Source: Kribbella italica (lineage in GTDB: Bacteria > Actinomycetota > Actinomycetes > Propionibacteriales > Kribbellaceae). Taken from it: a DNA stretch of 64,000 nucleotides. The notes beneath the pieces are model-generated. The model was not told the DNA's origin and searched no databases. It worked only from the letters and a program-made list of their open reading frames with translations. The stretch covers positions 4,898,001 through 4,962,000 of the forward strand of contig NZ_JACHMY010000001.1 in NCBI RefSeq assembly GCF_014205135.1. The letters run 5' to 3'. The position numbers were made by a program, and so were the translations under genes. Shown piece by piece: positions 19,056 through 26,863 of this stretch. Numbering within the stretch: the stretch's first letter is position 1; each line of letters opens with the position of its first letter.

Positions 19056-21776
19056 ATGACACCCCGCCCGACAACCTCCCAACCACCCGGTCGCCGCCGA
19101 ACCCGTACGGCGGGCGCCGGACTGATCGCCGCAGCTCTCCTGGTGACTGTGGCGACGCAAGCCTCTGGCGCACCACCCACCGCAGACCCCGCGCTCTCCG
19201 CGCTGCGCGCGGAGAGCGCGGGGAAGGGGACGGGTGGGCCTGGCGCCCCCGACGCCACCGCAAGCGGGGCGGAGAGCCGCGCTGGCGCGCAGGGCGCCAC
19301 CGGTGCTGAACTCTCTGAAACCACTCGGCTTTCCGACCGGCGGTCTCTGGTGGTTGGGGATCGGGCCTACGCGATGGGAGATGAGACCGGTCTTTACCCC
19401 GCGACCGGTTGGCACACGCGGGGGGAGATGGGTGGGATCTGGTCTCAGCCCATCAAGCTTCTGGACGGGATCTGGTTCGGGGTGGACGGGGGCTGGCTCG
19501 GGAAGCAAGTACCGGCGAGCAAGTACACCAGCGGCCACGGCTACCAGCGGATCGACTACGGCAACGGGGTTCAGCGGACGGACTTCGTGCCGGACGGGGT
19601 CCGGGCGACCGTGGTCGGGCTCACCTTCAAGGCGAAGCAGGCCAAGACCGTCAAGCTCGATGTCGACGCGCACTCCGAGCTGATGCCGGCTTACCCGTGG
19701 GGTGGGACCACGCCCAGCGCCGGGCAGGCGAACCTCCAGGACACCGGCTCGTACGGCGACGGGGTGCTGAGGTTCCGCGATCAGGGGACCTCGCCCATCA
19801 CCAACGCGACCAAGCACGACTACAACGCGGTCGTCGGCTCGTCGCTGCGTCCGACCGGGCACGCACTGGGCGCCGATCATCGCGGCCCGCAGGACCCGAC
19901 GGTCGTGTGCCCGATGGACGGCACTCCCCCGGCGCACTGTGACGACTCGGCGGTCGGCAAGGGCACCGGCGGGCGCCTGACGTACAGCGTGAAGCTGAAG
20001 GCCAACCAGGAGACCACGGTCTGGTTCGCCGTGGCCGGGTCGGACGAAGGGAAGCCGGCCGCCGAGCGCGAGTACCGGAAGGCGATCGGCAACCCCGAGA
20101 AGTTGCTGAAGGCAAAGACCAACGCGCGGGAGCAGATCGCCCGGCAGTCCGCGGTCGACCTGCCCGGCGACAAGCTGCTGCAGCAGAGCGTCGAGTGGAG
20201 CAAGCAGAACCTCGCCGACTCCGTGCAGGAGGCCCGCGACCTGCAGATCCGCGACGTCAACGAAGGCAAGGACTACCCGAAGCCGGCCGGCACGGTCGAC
20301 AGCGCCCGCTGGTTCGGCGCCGGGTTCCCCGACTACCCGTGGATCTTCGCGACCGACGGCGAGTACACGTCGTACGCCGCGGTCGCGGCCGGTCAGTTCG
20401 ACACGGCCAAGGAGCACCTCGAGTCCCTGCAGGAGATCAGCGATCTGCTGAACAACCGCAGCGGCAAGGTCGCGCACGAGATCGTGCCGACCGGCGACGT
20501 CTACTTCGGCTCCAACCAGAGCGCGGGCAACACCGACGAGACGGTGAAGTTCCCGAGCATCGTCGCGCTGCTGTGGCGCTGGACCGGCGACGACCGGTTC
20601 CGCGACCGGCTGTACGACTTCAGCGTACGCAACCTGAAGTACGTGTACCGCGAGCTCGACAAGGACAACGACGGCTGGCTCGAAGGACTGGCCAACGTCG
20701 AGCGCAACGGCATGGGCTCCGAGAAGCTGGACAGCACGGTGTACCTGGCCCGCGGACTGCGTGACCTCGCCGATCTCGCCGCTTCGAAGCGCGACCGGCA
20801 GACCCAGCGGTGGGCGACCGCGAAGGCCGACGACCTGGAGAAGCGCTTCGAGACCCAGTGGTGGGTCCAGCAGGCCTTCGGGTACGCCGACTCGGTCGAC
20901 GACCCGGCGGATCCCGCGAACGACAACAAGCCGATCTTCCAGCGGCACTGGACCGGCGTCACCCCGATGGAGGCCGTGCTCACCCGCCCCGGCAAGCCGG
21001 ACGCTCCCCTGGCCTCGCCCGAGCACGCGAAGATCGCGCTCGACCAGCGCGAGAAGGCCTGCTACACCGGCGAGTTCGGCCTGTTCCACACCGGCACCGG
21101 CCCGACCGCGGACGCGGCCGGCAACCCCGGCGCCTCGTGCGACAGCGTGGTCTCGGCGGTGAAGAGCGAGCGCGCGATCTTCTCGCTCAACACCTCCATC
21201 ATGGCCGTTGCCGAGGGCAACTTCGGGCGGCTGGGCCAGAACCAGCAGCAGGTCTACACCACCGGCAACGCCCGGATCCAGCTCGACCCGAAGGTCTGGG
21301 AGACCCCCGGAGCGATGCCGGAGATCGCCCCGTCACCGGACGCGCCGGCGAACATCGACCGGCCGTTCACCGACCGCTCGATGGCACTGCAGGCGTGGGG
21401 CGCGTACGGCGTACTCTGGCCGGTCGTGCACCAGCAGCTCGGTGTCGACCCGGATCTCGGTCACGGCCAACTGGCCGTCGTACCGCAGATCCCGGGCGGT
21501 CAGCACAAGGTGGCCGGGAGCAACATCAAGGTCGGTCGCGGTGCGGTCGACGTGTCCGCACGCCTTGAAAACAAGGAGTTGCGGACCGACGTGAAGGTCA
21601 AGGGCGTGCGCGCCGCCGTGACGATCGGTGCGGTGCTGCCGGCCGGGGCGAAGGTGGCGAAGGTTTCGGTCGACGGCCGGAGCACTTCGTACCAGTTGGT
21701 GACGACCAGTCGCGGGACCGAGGTTCACACCGCGGCGCGTGGATCCTCGACCAGTGTGAGGATCACGCTGAAGTAG
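19056..21776 (+). CDS. Secreted (alpha/alpha)6-barrel glycosidase, glycogen-debranching-like
   Basis: This 906-residue exported protein starts with a twin-arginine-like, Arg-rich signal region (RRRTRTAGAGLIAAALLVT) and a low-complexity linker (about 35-85). A beta-rich N-terminal domain and a helical catalytic barrel follow. Barrel landmarks are YPWIFATDGEYT, DNDGWLEGLANVERNGMGSE and the TDRSMALQAWGAYGVLWP stretch, with acidic residues placed as in six-hairpin glycosidases. It should cleave an alpha-linked glycan outside the cell; the linkage is not predictable. ATG 19056 has AAGGAGGA 10 bases upstream. The LacI gene just before it and a strong hairpin after it define a two-gene unit. A 17-bp stem lies inside the linker-coding region. 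Confidence 0.82.
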   Translation: MTPRPTTSQPPGRRRTRTAGAGLIAAALLVTVATQASGAPPTADPALSALRAESAGKGTGGPGAPDATASGAESRAGAQGATGAELSETTRLSDRRSLVVGDRAYAMGDETGLYPATGWHTRGEMGGIWSQPIKLLDGIWFGVDGGWLGKQVPASKYTSGHGYQRIDYGNGVQRTDFVPDGVRATVVGLTFKAKQAKTVKLDVDAHSELMPAYPWGGTTPSAGQANLQDTGSYGDGVLRFRDQGTSPITNATKHDYNAVVGSSLRPTGHALGADHRGPQDPTVVCPMDGTPPAHCDDSAVGKGTGGRLTYSVKLKANQETTVWFAVAGSDEGKPAAEREYRKAIGNPEKLLKAKTNAREQIARQSAVDLPGDKLLQQSVEWSKQNLADSVQEARDLQIRDVNEGKDYPKPAGTVDSARWFGAGFPDYPWIFATDGEYTSYAAVAAGQFDTAKEHLESLQEISDLLNNRSGKVAHEIVPTGDVYFGSNQSAGNTDETVKFPSIVALLWRWTGDDRFRDRLYDFSVRNLKYVYRELDKDNDGWLEGLANVERNGMGSEKLDSTVYLARGLRDLADLAASKRDRQTQRWATAKADDLEKRFETQWWVQQAFGYADSVDDPADPANDNKPIFQRHWTGVTPMEAVLTRPGKPDAPLASPEHAKIALDQREKACYTGEFGLFHTGTGPTADAAGNPGASCDSVVSAVKSERAIFSLNTSIMAVAEGNFGRLGQNQQQVYTTGNARIQLDPKVWETPGAMPEIAPSPDAPANIDRPFTDRSMALQAWGAYGVLWPVVHQQLGVDPDLGHGQLAVVPQIPGGQHKVAGSNIKVGRGAVDVSARLENKELRTDVKVKGVRAAVTIGAVLPAGAKVAKVSVDGRSTSYQLVTTSRGTEVHTAARGSSTSVRITLK
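19187..19223. repeat. 17-bp perfect hairpin inside the glycosidase linker-coding region
   Basis: CCCCGCGCTCTCCGCGC at 19187-19203 pairs exactly with 19207-19223 across a three-base loop. It encodes part of the Ala/Ser/Gly-rich linker just after the signal sequence. A stem this strong about 130 bases into a message could slow ribosomes or polymerase. Confidence 0.7.
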
Positions 21777-21790
21777 CGAGCGGACGAAGC

Positions 21791-21827
21791 GCTGGGCCCC
21801 TCAGAGTATGAGTCGGAGGGGCCCAGC
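21791..21827 (+). terminator. GC-rich hairpin terminator after the glycosidase
   Basis: GCTGGGCCCCTC and GAGGGGCCCAGC form a perfect 12-bp stem with a 13-base loop, starting 14 bases after the stop codon. There is no T-run, which is common for actinomycete hairpin terminators. Confidence 0.8.
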
Positions 21828-22032
21828 ACAGCTGAAGGGACAGTGACGTCTCCAGCTTCCCGAAGCAGGCCGTTGCGCCCGGCAGACCCCGTCACCGGTC
21901 TACTCGGTGGGGATCCCCACCGCAAGGGGGCTCGGTTTCCCTTCGACCCGCCGTCCCGGTTGGAACAGCGTGTCGTCTGTTCTACCGCCGGGAGCCCGTG
22001 CCACACAAGCCTTTCCCGAAAGGTCATGCGTG

Positions 22033-22098
22033 TCGTCCACAGTGTGTGCTCGCCCGTCCACAGAAACCGTCGCGGTTATGCACACCCCCTGTGCATAA
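22033..22098. other. Cluster of DnaA-box-like 9-mers between convergent genes
   Basis: The 323-base gap between the glycosidase and the ABC permease contains TCGTCCACA (22033-22041), CCGTCCACA (22054-22062), TTATGCACA (22076-22084) and its inverse TGTGCATAA (22090-22098). The first two fit the actinomycete DnaA-box pattern YYGTCCACA. The second two differ from TTATCCACA by one base and form a palindrome with a CCCCC spacer. Apart from the terminator and this cluster I see nothing in the gap. Confidence 0.45.
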
Positions 22099-22099
22099 G

Positions 22100-22831
22100 T
22101 CACTCCCAGCGGAAGAAGCGGGCGGCCACCGCGACACTGGCGACGATCGCGACCAGCAGAGCGATCAGGCTGACCGTGCCCGGCCACTGCCCGGACCACG
22201 CGTCCTGCATGCTGGTCATCCCGGCGCCCATCGGCGTGACGTCACGCAGCCAGCGGATCGACTCCGGCATCAGGTCGCCGGGCGTCCAGACGCCGGCGAA
22301 GAACATGCTCGGGAAGAGCAGCAGGTTGCCGACGATGCTCGCCGCCTTCGCGGTCGGAATCAGTCCGGCGATCAACAGTCCGATGCTCAACTGAGCGACC
22401 GAGTAGAGCAGCGCGGCGACCACGAAGGGCAACGGCGCACTCGGCAGCGCGGCGTCGAAGAACAGCGCTCCGGCGCCGAGGATCAGCACGATCACCAGCG
22501 CCGCGGCGACCAGGTGCAGCAGCAGTTGCGCGACCAGGAGCTTGACCGGCTTGACCGGCGTGGTCGACATCCGCCGCAGGACGCCCTTCTCTCGGTAGGC
22601 GGCCAGGATCATCGGCAGCGTCGCGAACCCGAGCAGGCCGATGCCGATCCCGATCGCCATCGTGGGCAGGAAGCTGACCGGGATCCCGTCCTCGGCGGTC
22701 GGGTCGTCACCACCGATCAGCGAGAAGATCGTCAGCAGCCCGAGCGGCAGCACGAAGACGAAGAACAGGCTCGCCCAGTCGCGAACGAACAGCTTGGTCT
22801 CGATCCGGGTCAGGGTCAGGGTCTGGCTCAT
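22100..22831 (-). CDS. ABC-2 type transporter permease
   Basis: This 243-residue membrane protein has six predicted helices in the ABC-2 pattern. It starts with an amphipathic MSQTLTLTRIETKLFVRDW segment, has a conserved loop REKGVLRRMSTTPVKPV, and ends with LLFPSMFFAGVWTPGDLMP and a last helix. With the ATPase encoded immediately upstream (stop and start share one base) it should form a drug- or lipid-type exporter. It is the final gene of the GntR-led operon that starts near 25.85 kb. Confidence 0.93.
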   Translation of the reverse strand: MSQTLTLTRIETKLFVRDWASLFFVFVLPLGLLTIFSLIGGDDPTAEDGIPVSFLPTMAIGIGIGLLGFATLPMILAAYREKGVLRRMSTTPVKPVKLLVAQLLLHLVAAALVIVLILGAGALFFDAALPSAPLPFVVAALLYSVAQLSIGLLIAGLIPTAKAASIVGNLLLFPSMFFAGVWTPGDLMPESIRWLRDVTPMGAGMTSMQDAWSGQWPGTVSLIALLVAIVASVAVAARFFRWE

Positions 22832-23766
22832 CAGTTCGCTCCTTCGAAGTTCTTGCCGGCGAGCAGCAGGAAGGCGTCGTCCAGCGTGGTCTGTTCGGTG
22901 TGCAGGTCGATCGGGGCCAGGCCGCGGGCGGCCAGTTCGGTGACCACGGCCACCAGGACGTCGTCGTTGCCGGTGACAACGAACCGGTCGTGGTCGACGG
23001 CGACGGTCTTGACCGCGGGCAGCGAGGTCAGCACGGTGTCGTCGGCCAGCGGCGCGGGCAGCCGGAAGCTGATCCGCTGCTCGGAGCGGGCCGCCTCGAC
23101 CAGGCCGGCCGGGGTGTCCAGGGCGACCACGCGACCGCCGTCGATGATGGCGATCCGGTCGCAGAGGTGCTCGGCCTCCTCCATGAAGTGCGTGACCAGG
23201 ATGATCGTCACGCCGGTGTCGCGGATCTTGCGGACCAGCTCCCAGGTGTCGCGCCGGGCCTGCGGGTCGAGGCCGGTGGTGAGCTCGTCGAGGATCGCGA
23301 CCTTCGGGTTGCCGACCAGCGCGAGCGCGATCGACAGCCGCTGCTTCTGGCCGCCGGACAGTTTGGCGAAGGCGGTGTTCTGCACCTTCGTCAGGCCGAG
23401 CTCCGCGAGCAGCTCCTCCGGGTCCCGCGGTGCCGGGTAGAACGACGCGTACAGCTCGAGCGCCTCGCGGGCCTTGATCTTGTCGGGCAGCTCGCTCGAC
23501 TGCAGCTGGACGCCGATCAGCGAGGTGATCTCACCGCGGCTGGTGTGCGGGTCGAGGCCGGCGACGCGGACGCTGCCGCCGTCGGGAGTCCGCAGCCCGG
23601 CGATCGACTCGACCGTGGTGGTCTTGCCGGCGCCGTTCGGGCCGAGGATGCCGAAGATCTCACCGGGGTGGACGGTCAGCGACACGTCGTCGACGGCGAC
23701 GGTCGCGCCGTACGTCTTGCGCAGGTTCTTCACGACGACCAGGTCGTCGAGGGTGTTTTCGGGCAT
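22831..23766 (-). CDS. ABC transporter ATP-binding protein (DrrA/CcmA-like)
   Basis: This 311-residue export-type ATPase has Walker A GPNGAGKTT near residue 40, Q-loop IGVQLQSSELP, signature LSGGQKQRLS and Walker B VAILDELTTGLD. The C-terminal extension (about 230-311) resembles the regulatory tail seen in drug-export ATPases. In Walker B the usual DEP reads DEL, an uncommon but tolerated change. It pairs with the permease whose gene overlaps its stop, and follows a first ATPase/permease pair in the same operon. Confidence 0.93.
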   Translation of the reverse strand: MPENTLDDLVVVKNLRKTYGATVAVDDVSLTVHPGEIFGILGPNGAGKTTTVESIAGLRTPDGGSVRVAGLDPHTSRGEITSLIGVQLQSSELPDKIKAREALELYASFYPAPRDPEELLAELGLTKVQNTAFAKLSGGQKQRLSIALALVGNPKVAILDELTTGLDPQARRDTWELVRKIRDTGVTIILVTHFMEEAEHLCDRIAIIDGGRVVALDTPAGLVEAARSEQRISFRLPAPLADDTVLTSLPAVKTVAVDHDRFVVTGNDDVLVAVVTELAARGLAPIDLHTEQTTLDDAFLLLAGKNFEGAN

Positions 23767-23818
23767 GGCGAAGCCTTCCGTCGGACAGGTGGAGGTGAAG
23801 TGAAGGGTGGAGCGGGGA

Positions 23819-24589
23819 TCAGCCCTTGGTCGGCCGGACGCCGAACGAGCGGATCATCAGGTAGCCGAAGTACAGGCCCAGGGCGCTGACCGCCAGGACA
23901 CCCGGTACGGCGACCGCGAGCGACGGCCGGTGGTAGCCGGTGTCGGCGATCGCCTCGGCCAGCCACTGGGCAACCAGCAGGAACTCCGCCGCCGCGGCCG
24001 GGACCAAGGTCACCGGCAGCAGCAGGAGACCCTTCCAGACACCGAAGCGCAGGAAGCTGATGCCGGTCAGCCAGCCGGCGACCTCGTGCGACAGGACCAG
24101 CAGGAAGAACTCGAGGAAGATCAGTCCGACCTGCGAGGTCTTGGTGAACAGGTGCGGGTTGGCCAGGGCCTGCGTCCAGCCCTGCCAGGCGTAGATCACG
24201 TGCTCGATCTGGTAGATGACCACCCAGAGCACCGCCGTGCCGGCCGCCGCGCCGGCCAGGAAGATGCTCGCCGCCACCGAGAACATCCGGCGGGTGATGC
24301 CGAGCGAGACCATCAGCGTGAAGAACGCCGGGCCCACGGTGATGCCCACCGCCAGCGAGAAGTACTTCGGCGACTGGGTGCCGTAGTCCCAGATCGAGTG
24401 GCTGTCGCCGTCGCTGACCACCTGGACGAACAGGCCGACCACCAGGAACGCCAGAACCATGATGATCCAGTAGCCGCCCAGCATCGGGGTCATGCCGACC
24501 CGCATCGCGTGCAGCACCCGCAGCAGCCGCTGTCCCGAGGTGACGCCGTTCGGCAAGGTCGCGGCCGGGCTGGTCGTGGTGGCGGTCAT
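23819..24589 (-). CDS. ABC transporter permease-like membrane protein
   Basis: This 256-residue protein has about six hydrophobic segments (for example WIIMVLAFLVVGLFVQVV, FFTLMVSLGI, LIFLEFFLLVLSHEVAGWL). It shows no clear sequence signature, but its start overlaps the stop of the upstream ATPase as ATGA, which marks it as that ATPase's membrane partner. The N-terminal 25 residues are Ser/Thr-rich and cytoplasmic. The substrate is unknown; YtrA-type systems elsewhere respond to cell-wall antibiotics. Confidence 0.82.
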   Translation of the reverse strand: MTATTTSPAATLPNGVTSGQRLLRVLHAMRVGMTPMLGGYWIIMVLAFLVVGLFVQVVSDGDSHSIWDYGTQSPKYFSLAVGITVGPAFFTLMVSLGITRRMFSVAASIFLAGAAAGTAVLWVVIYQIEHVIYAWQGWTQALANPHLFTKTSQVGLIFLEFFLLVLSHEVAGWLTGISFLRFGVWKGLLLLPVTLVPAAAAEFLLVAQWLAEAIADTGYHRPSLAVAVPGVLAVSALGLYFGYLMIRSFGVRPTKG

Positions 24590-25494
24590 CGGTTCCCCTC
24601 CTTCGGGGACGGTGCGGTCAGGTGGACGAACAGTTCCTGCAGGCCGACCGGGCCGACCTCGAGCCCGGCCGAGCGGGCCTTGGCCAGCAGGGCGTCGTCG
24701 AGGTCGCCGAGCACGGTCACCGACTTGGTCCCGCCGAGCCGCTGCTGGGCCAGTACGGCGAGGCCGGCGGTCAGCTCGTCGACAGCGGCCGCCGGTCCGA
24801 CCAGGGAGGCTCCCCGGCCGCGCAGCGCATCCACCGGCGACTGGGTGACGAGCTTGCCCTGGTCGAGAATGACGACCTCTTCGAGCAGGGCGCTGACCTC
24901 GCTGACCAGGTGAGTGGACAGCAGGATCGTGCGCGGCACCTCGGTGTAGTCGGCCAGCAGTACGTCGTAGAACAGCTCGCGGGACGGGACGTCCATCCCC
25001 AGGTAGCTCTCGTCGAAGATCGTCAGCGGCGCCCGGCCGGCCATCCCGAGGATCACCCCCAGAGCGGACCGCTTGCCCCGGGAGAGCTTCTGGACCTTCT
25101 TACCGGTCGGCACCTCGAACTTGTCGAGCAGCTCACCGGCGAGATCCTGGTCCCAGTACGGCCGCAGGCTCGCGGCGTACTCGAGGACCCGCTTGACCGG
25201 CGCCTGGTCGTACAGGTCGCCGGACTCCCGGATCAGGCAGATCCGGCTGGTCACGACCGCGTCCTCGTACGGCGTACGCGCCGCTCCGAGGTCGCCGCCG
25301 CCGATCAGGACCCGGCCCTCGTCGGGTTTGCGGAAGCCGGCCAGGAGGGCGGCCAGCGTGCTCTTGCCGGATCCGTTGCGGCCCAGCAGGCCGTGGATCT
25401 TGCCCGGCGCCAGCCGGAGGTCGAGTCCGTCGACGGCGGGGACGCCGCCGAACCGGACGGTCAGGTTCTCGGTCCGCACTTCCAGGGCGTTCAC
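24586..25494 (-). CDS. ABC transporter ATP-binding protein with a degenerate signature
   Basis: This 302-residue ATPase resembles the BcrA/YtrB type. Walker A is GRNGSGKST near residue 36. The signature reads LSRGKRSALG instead of LSGGQ, and Walker B is LTIFDESYLGMD (DES for DEP). The H-loop LLSTHLVSEV is intact. The C-terminal 70 residues form an extra domain. Its GTG start overlaps the GntR stop as GTGA. The altered signature suggests slow or regulated ATP hydrolysis, or reliance on a partner subunit for full catalysis. Confidence 0.88.
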   Translation of the reverse strand: MNALEVRTENLTVRFGGVPAVDGLDLRLAPGKIHGLLGRNGSGKSTLAALLAGFRKPDEGRVLIGGGDLGAARTPYEDAVVTSRICLIRESGDLYDQAPVKRVLEYAASLRPYWDQDLAGELLDKFEVPTGKKVQKLSRGKRSALGVILGMAGRAPLTIFDESYLGMDVPSRELFYDVLLADYTEVPRTILLSTHLVSEVSALLEEVVILDQGKLVTQSPVDALRGRGASLVGPAAAVDELTAGLAVLAQQRLGGTKSVTVLGDLDDALLAKARSAGLEVGPVGLQELFVHLTAPSPKEGNR

Positions 25495-25847
25495 TGCTCC
25501 TCCTTCTGGATGTGCTGGACGATCTCGGTGAGCGGGACGCCGATCGCCTTGGCCTCGGCGATCATCGGGTCGACCACGCCGGAGAAGAACGCCTCCCGGC
25601 GGCCGCCACGCAGCAGGTCGCGGGCGTTCGGACTGACGAACATCCCGATCCCGCGCTTCTTGTAGAGCACGCCCTCGTCGACCAGCTGGGCGAAGCCCTT
25701 GGCGGCGGTGGCGGGGTTGATCCGGTAGAAGGCGGCGTACTGGTTCGTCGACATGACCTGCTCGTCCTCGGCGAGAGCACCCGTGACGATGTCGTTCTTG
25801 ATCTGCTCCGCGATCTGGAGATAGATCGGGCTGCGATCGTCGAACAT
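25491..25847 (-). CDS. GntR family regulator, YtrA subfamily
   Basis: This 118-residue protein has a GntR winged helix (PIYLQIAEQIKNDIVTGAL, then RINPATAAKGFAQLVDEGVLYKKRGIGMFV) and only a short helical tail for dimerisation, the YtrA hallmark. It heads the five-gene ABC operon running to 22.1 kb with overlapping start/stop junctions. A GGTTCATTA-N6-TAATGAACC palindrome lies 57 bases upstream and is its probable operator. Such regulators are typically self-limiting repressors relieved by cell-envelope stress. Confidence 0.92.
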   Translation of the reverse strand: MFDDRSPIYLQIAEQIKNDIVTGALAEDEQVMSTNQYAAFYRINPATAAKGFAQLVDEGVLYKKRGIGMFVSPNARDLLRGGRREAFFSGVVDPMIAEAKAIGVPLTEIVQHIQKEEQ

Positions 25848-25903
25848 CGTGGTCGCCTCTTCTTTCTCCGGGTCGTGGCGTCGTCAGGGTAGCGTGGTTC
25901 GTA

Positions 25904-25927
25904 GGTTCATTACTTGACTAATGAACC
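25904..25927. promoter_or_regulatory. YtrA-type operator
   Basis: GGTTCATTA and TAATGAACC are perfect 9-bp arms around a 6-base spacer, upstream of the GntR-led ABC operon and just beyond the end of the GOLPH3-like gene. Its size and symmetry fit a YtrA-subfamily dimer. Confidence 0.75.
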
Positions 25928-25965
25928 GTAGCACCGACGAACCCCCGGACGTCAAGCCCCTTCTG

Positions 25966-26658
25966 CTAGCCGGCCCCGCCGGATGCCGCGTTCTGCGCCT
26001 GGATCGCCTTCCGCAGGGCCGGGGCGGGCGGACCCGCCAGGACGGCGAGCTGGGCGAGGCGGTCCTTGTGCTGCTTGCGCTGCGCCCGGGACAGCACATG
26101 CTTGAGCTCGCCGGTGGACGCCAGTACGACGAGTGCCGCGTCGCGCGGGTCGACGCGGCTGACCAGGCGGGCGGGCCACAGCGTGTCCGTCGCCGACTGC
26201 AGCAGCTGCCGGCGGACGAGGGGCTGGCGGAGGGAGATCCGCTCGGCGGGGAAGAGACCGAAGCGGCGATAGTGCTCGACCTTGATCAGGTGACGGCGCT
26301 CGAGCTCGTCGCGAACCATCGGCACGGCCTGGCGGGCCTTGCGCTCGACCCAGTACTTCCAGCGCTTGCGCCCGCCGGACTCGATCTGGGTGAGGACGTG
26401 GGCGGCGAGCGGATCGGCCGTCGCTCCGTGGGTGGCGACCGCCCGGCCGTCCTGGTCGGCGAGGCGGCCGTCGAGGTGGAGGTCGATCAGGGCTGCGGCG
26501 CGGAGCATCAGGCCGAGGCGGGACTTGTTGGTGAGCTTGGCGGTGGTCGGGTTGAACGCCAACAGATAAAGGCGTTCCGGGAGGGCGGGGTGCGTGCTCT
26601 TGTCGGTGGCAACTACTTGCTGTGGACGCTCCGGCTTACGGATCGAACGAGCGTTCAT
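25966..26658 (-). CDS. GPP34 (GOLPH3-like) family protein
   Basis: This 230-residue protein belongs to the GPP34/GOLPH3 family, whose eukaryotic member binds phosphatidylinositol-4-phosphate on Golgi membranes. Recognisable parts are LPERLYLLAFN near the start, the KSRLGLMLRAAALIDLHLDGR helix pair and the late helical bundle (VVLASTGELKHVLSR). A bacterial function is not established; a role at membrane lipid patches is an inference. ATG 26658 has AAGGAGGA upstream and overlaps the stop of the ribbon-helix-helix gene as ATGA. It is the third gene of an SPFH/RHH/GPP34 operon. Confidence 0.88.
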   Translation of the reverse strand: MNARSIRKPERPQQVVATDKSTHPALPERLYLLAFNPTTAKLTNKSRLGLMLRAAALIDLHLDGRLADQDGRAVATHGATADPLAAHVLTQIESGGRKRWKYWVERKARQAVPMVRDELERRHLIKVEHYRRFGLFPAERISLRQPLVRRQLLQSATDTLWPARLVSRVDPRDAALVVLASTGELKHVLSRAQRKQHKDRLAQLAVLAGPPAPALRKAIQAQNAASGGAG

Positions 26659-26858
26659 GATTCCTCCTTGCGGGGGCGGCCTGGGCGGCGCATGGTGCCG
26701 ACGTCTCCGGGCAGCCGGCCGGCGTCGGCGAGTGCGCGCCGGAGCAGGAACTCGATCTGGGCGTTGGTGCTGCGCAGCTCGTCGGAGGCCCAACGAGCCA
26801 GCGCGTCGTGCACCACAGGATCCAGCCGGAGCAGGATCTTCTTGCGTTCGGTCGCCAT
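26655..26858 (-). CDS. Small ribbon-helix-helix (Arc/CopG-like) DNA-binding protein
   Basis: This 67-residue basic protein opens with MATERKKILLRLDPVVHDAL, the beta-strand and first helix of a ribbon-helix-helix, and continues with a second helix (NAQIEFLLRRALADAG). A Pro/Arg-rich tail follows. It probably binds DNA as a dimer and may autoregulate its operon. It lies 5 bases after the SPFH gene and overlaps the GPP34 gene by 4 bases. No toxin-like partner is adjacent, so an antitoxin role is unlikely. Confidence 0.82.
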   Translation of the reverse strand: MATERKKILLRLDPVVHDALARWASDELRSTNAQIEFLLRRALADAGRLPGDVGTMRRPGRPRKEES

Positions 26859-26863
26859 CGGGA

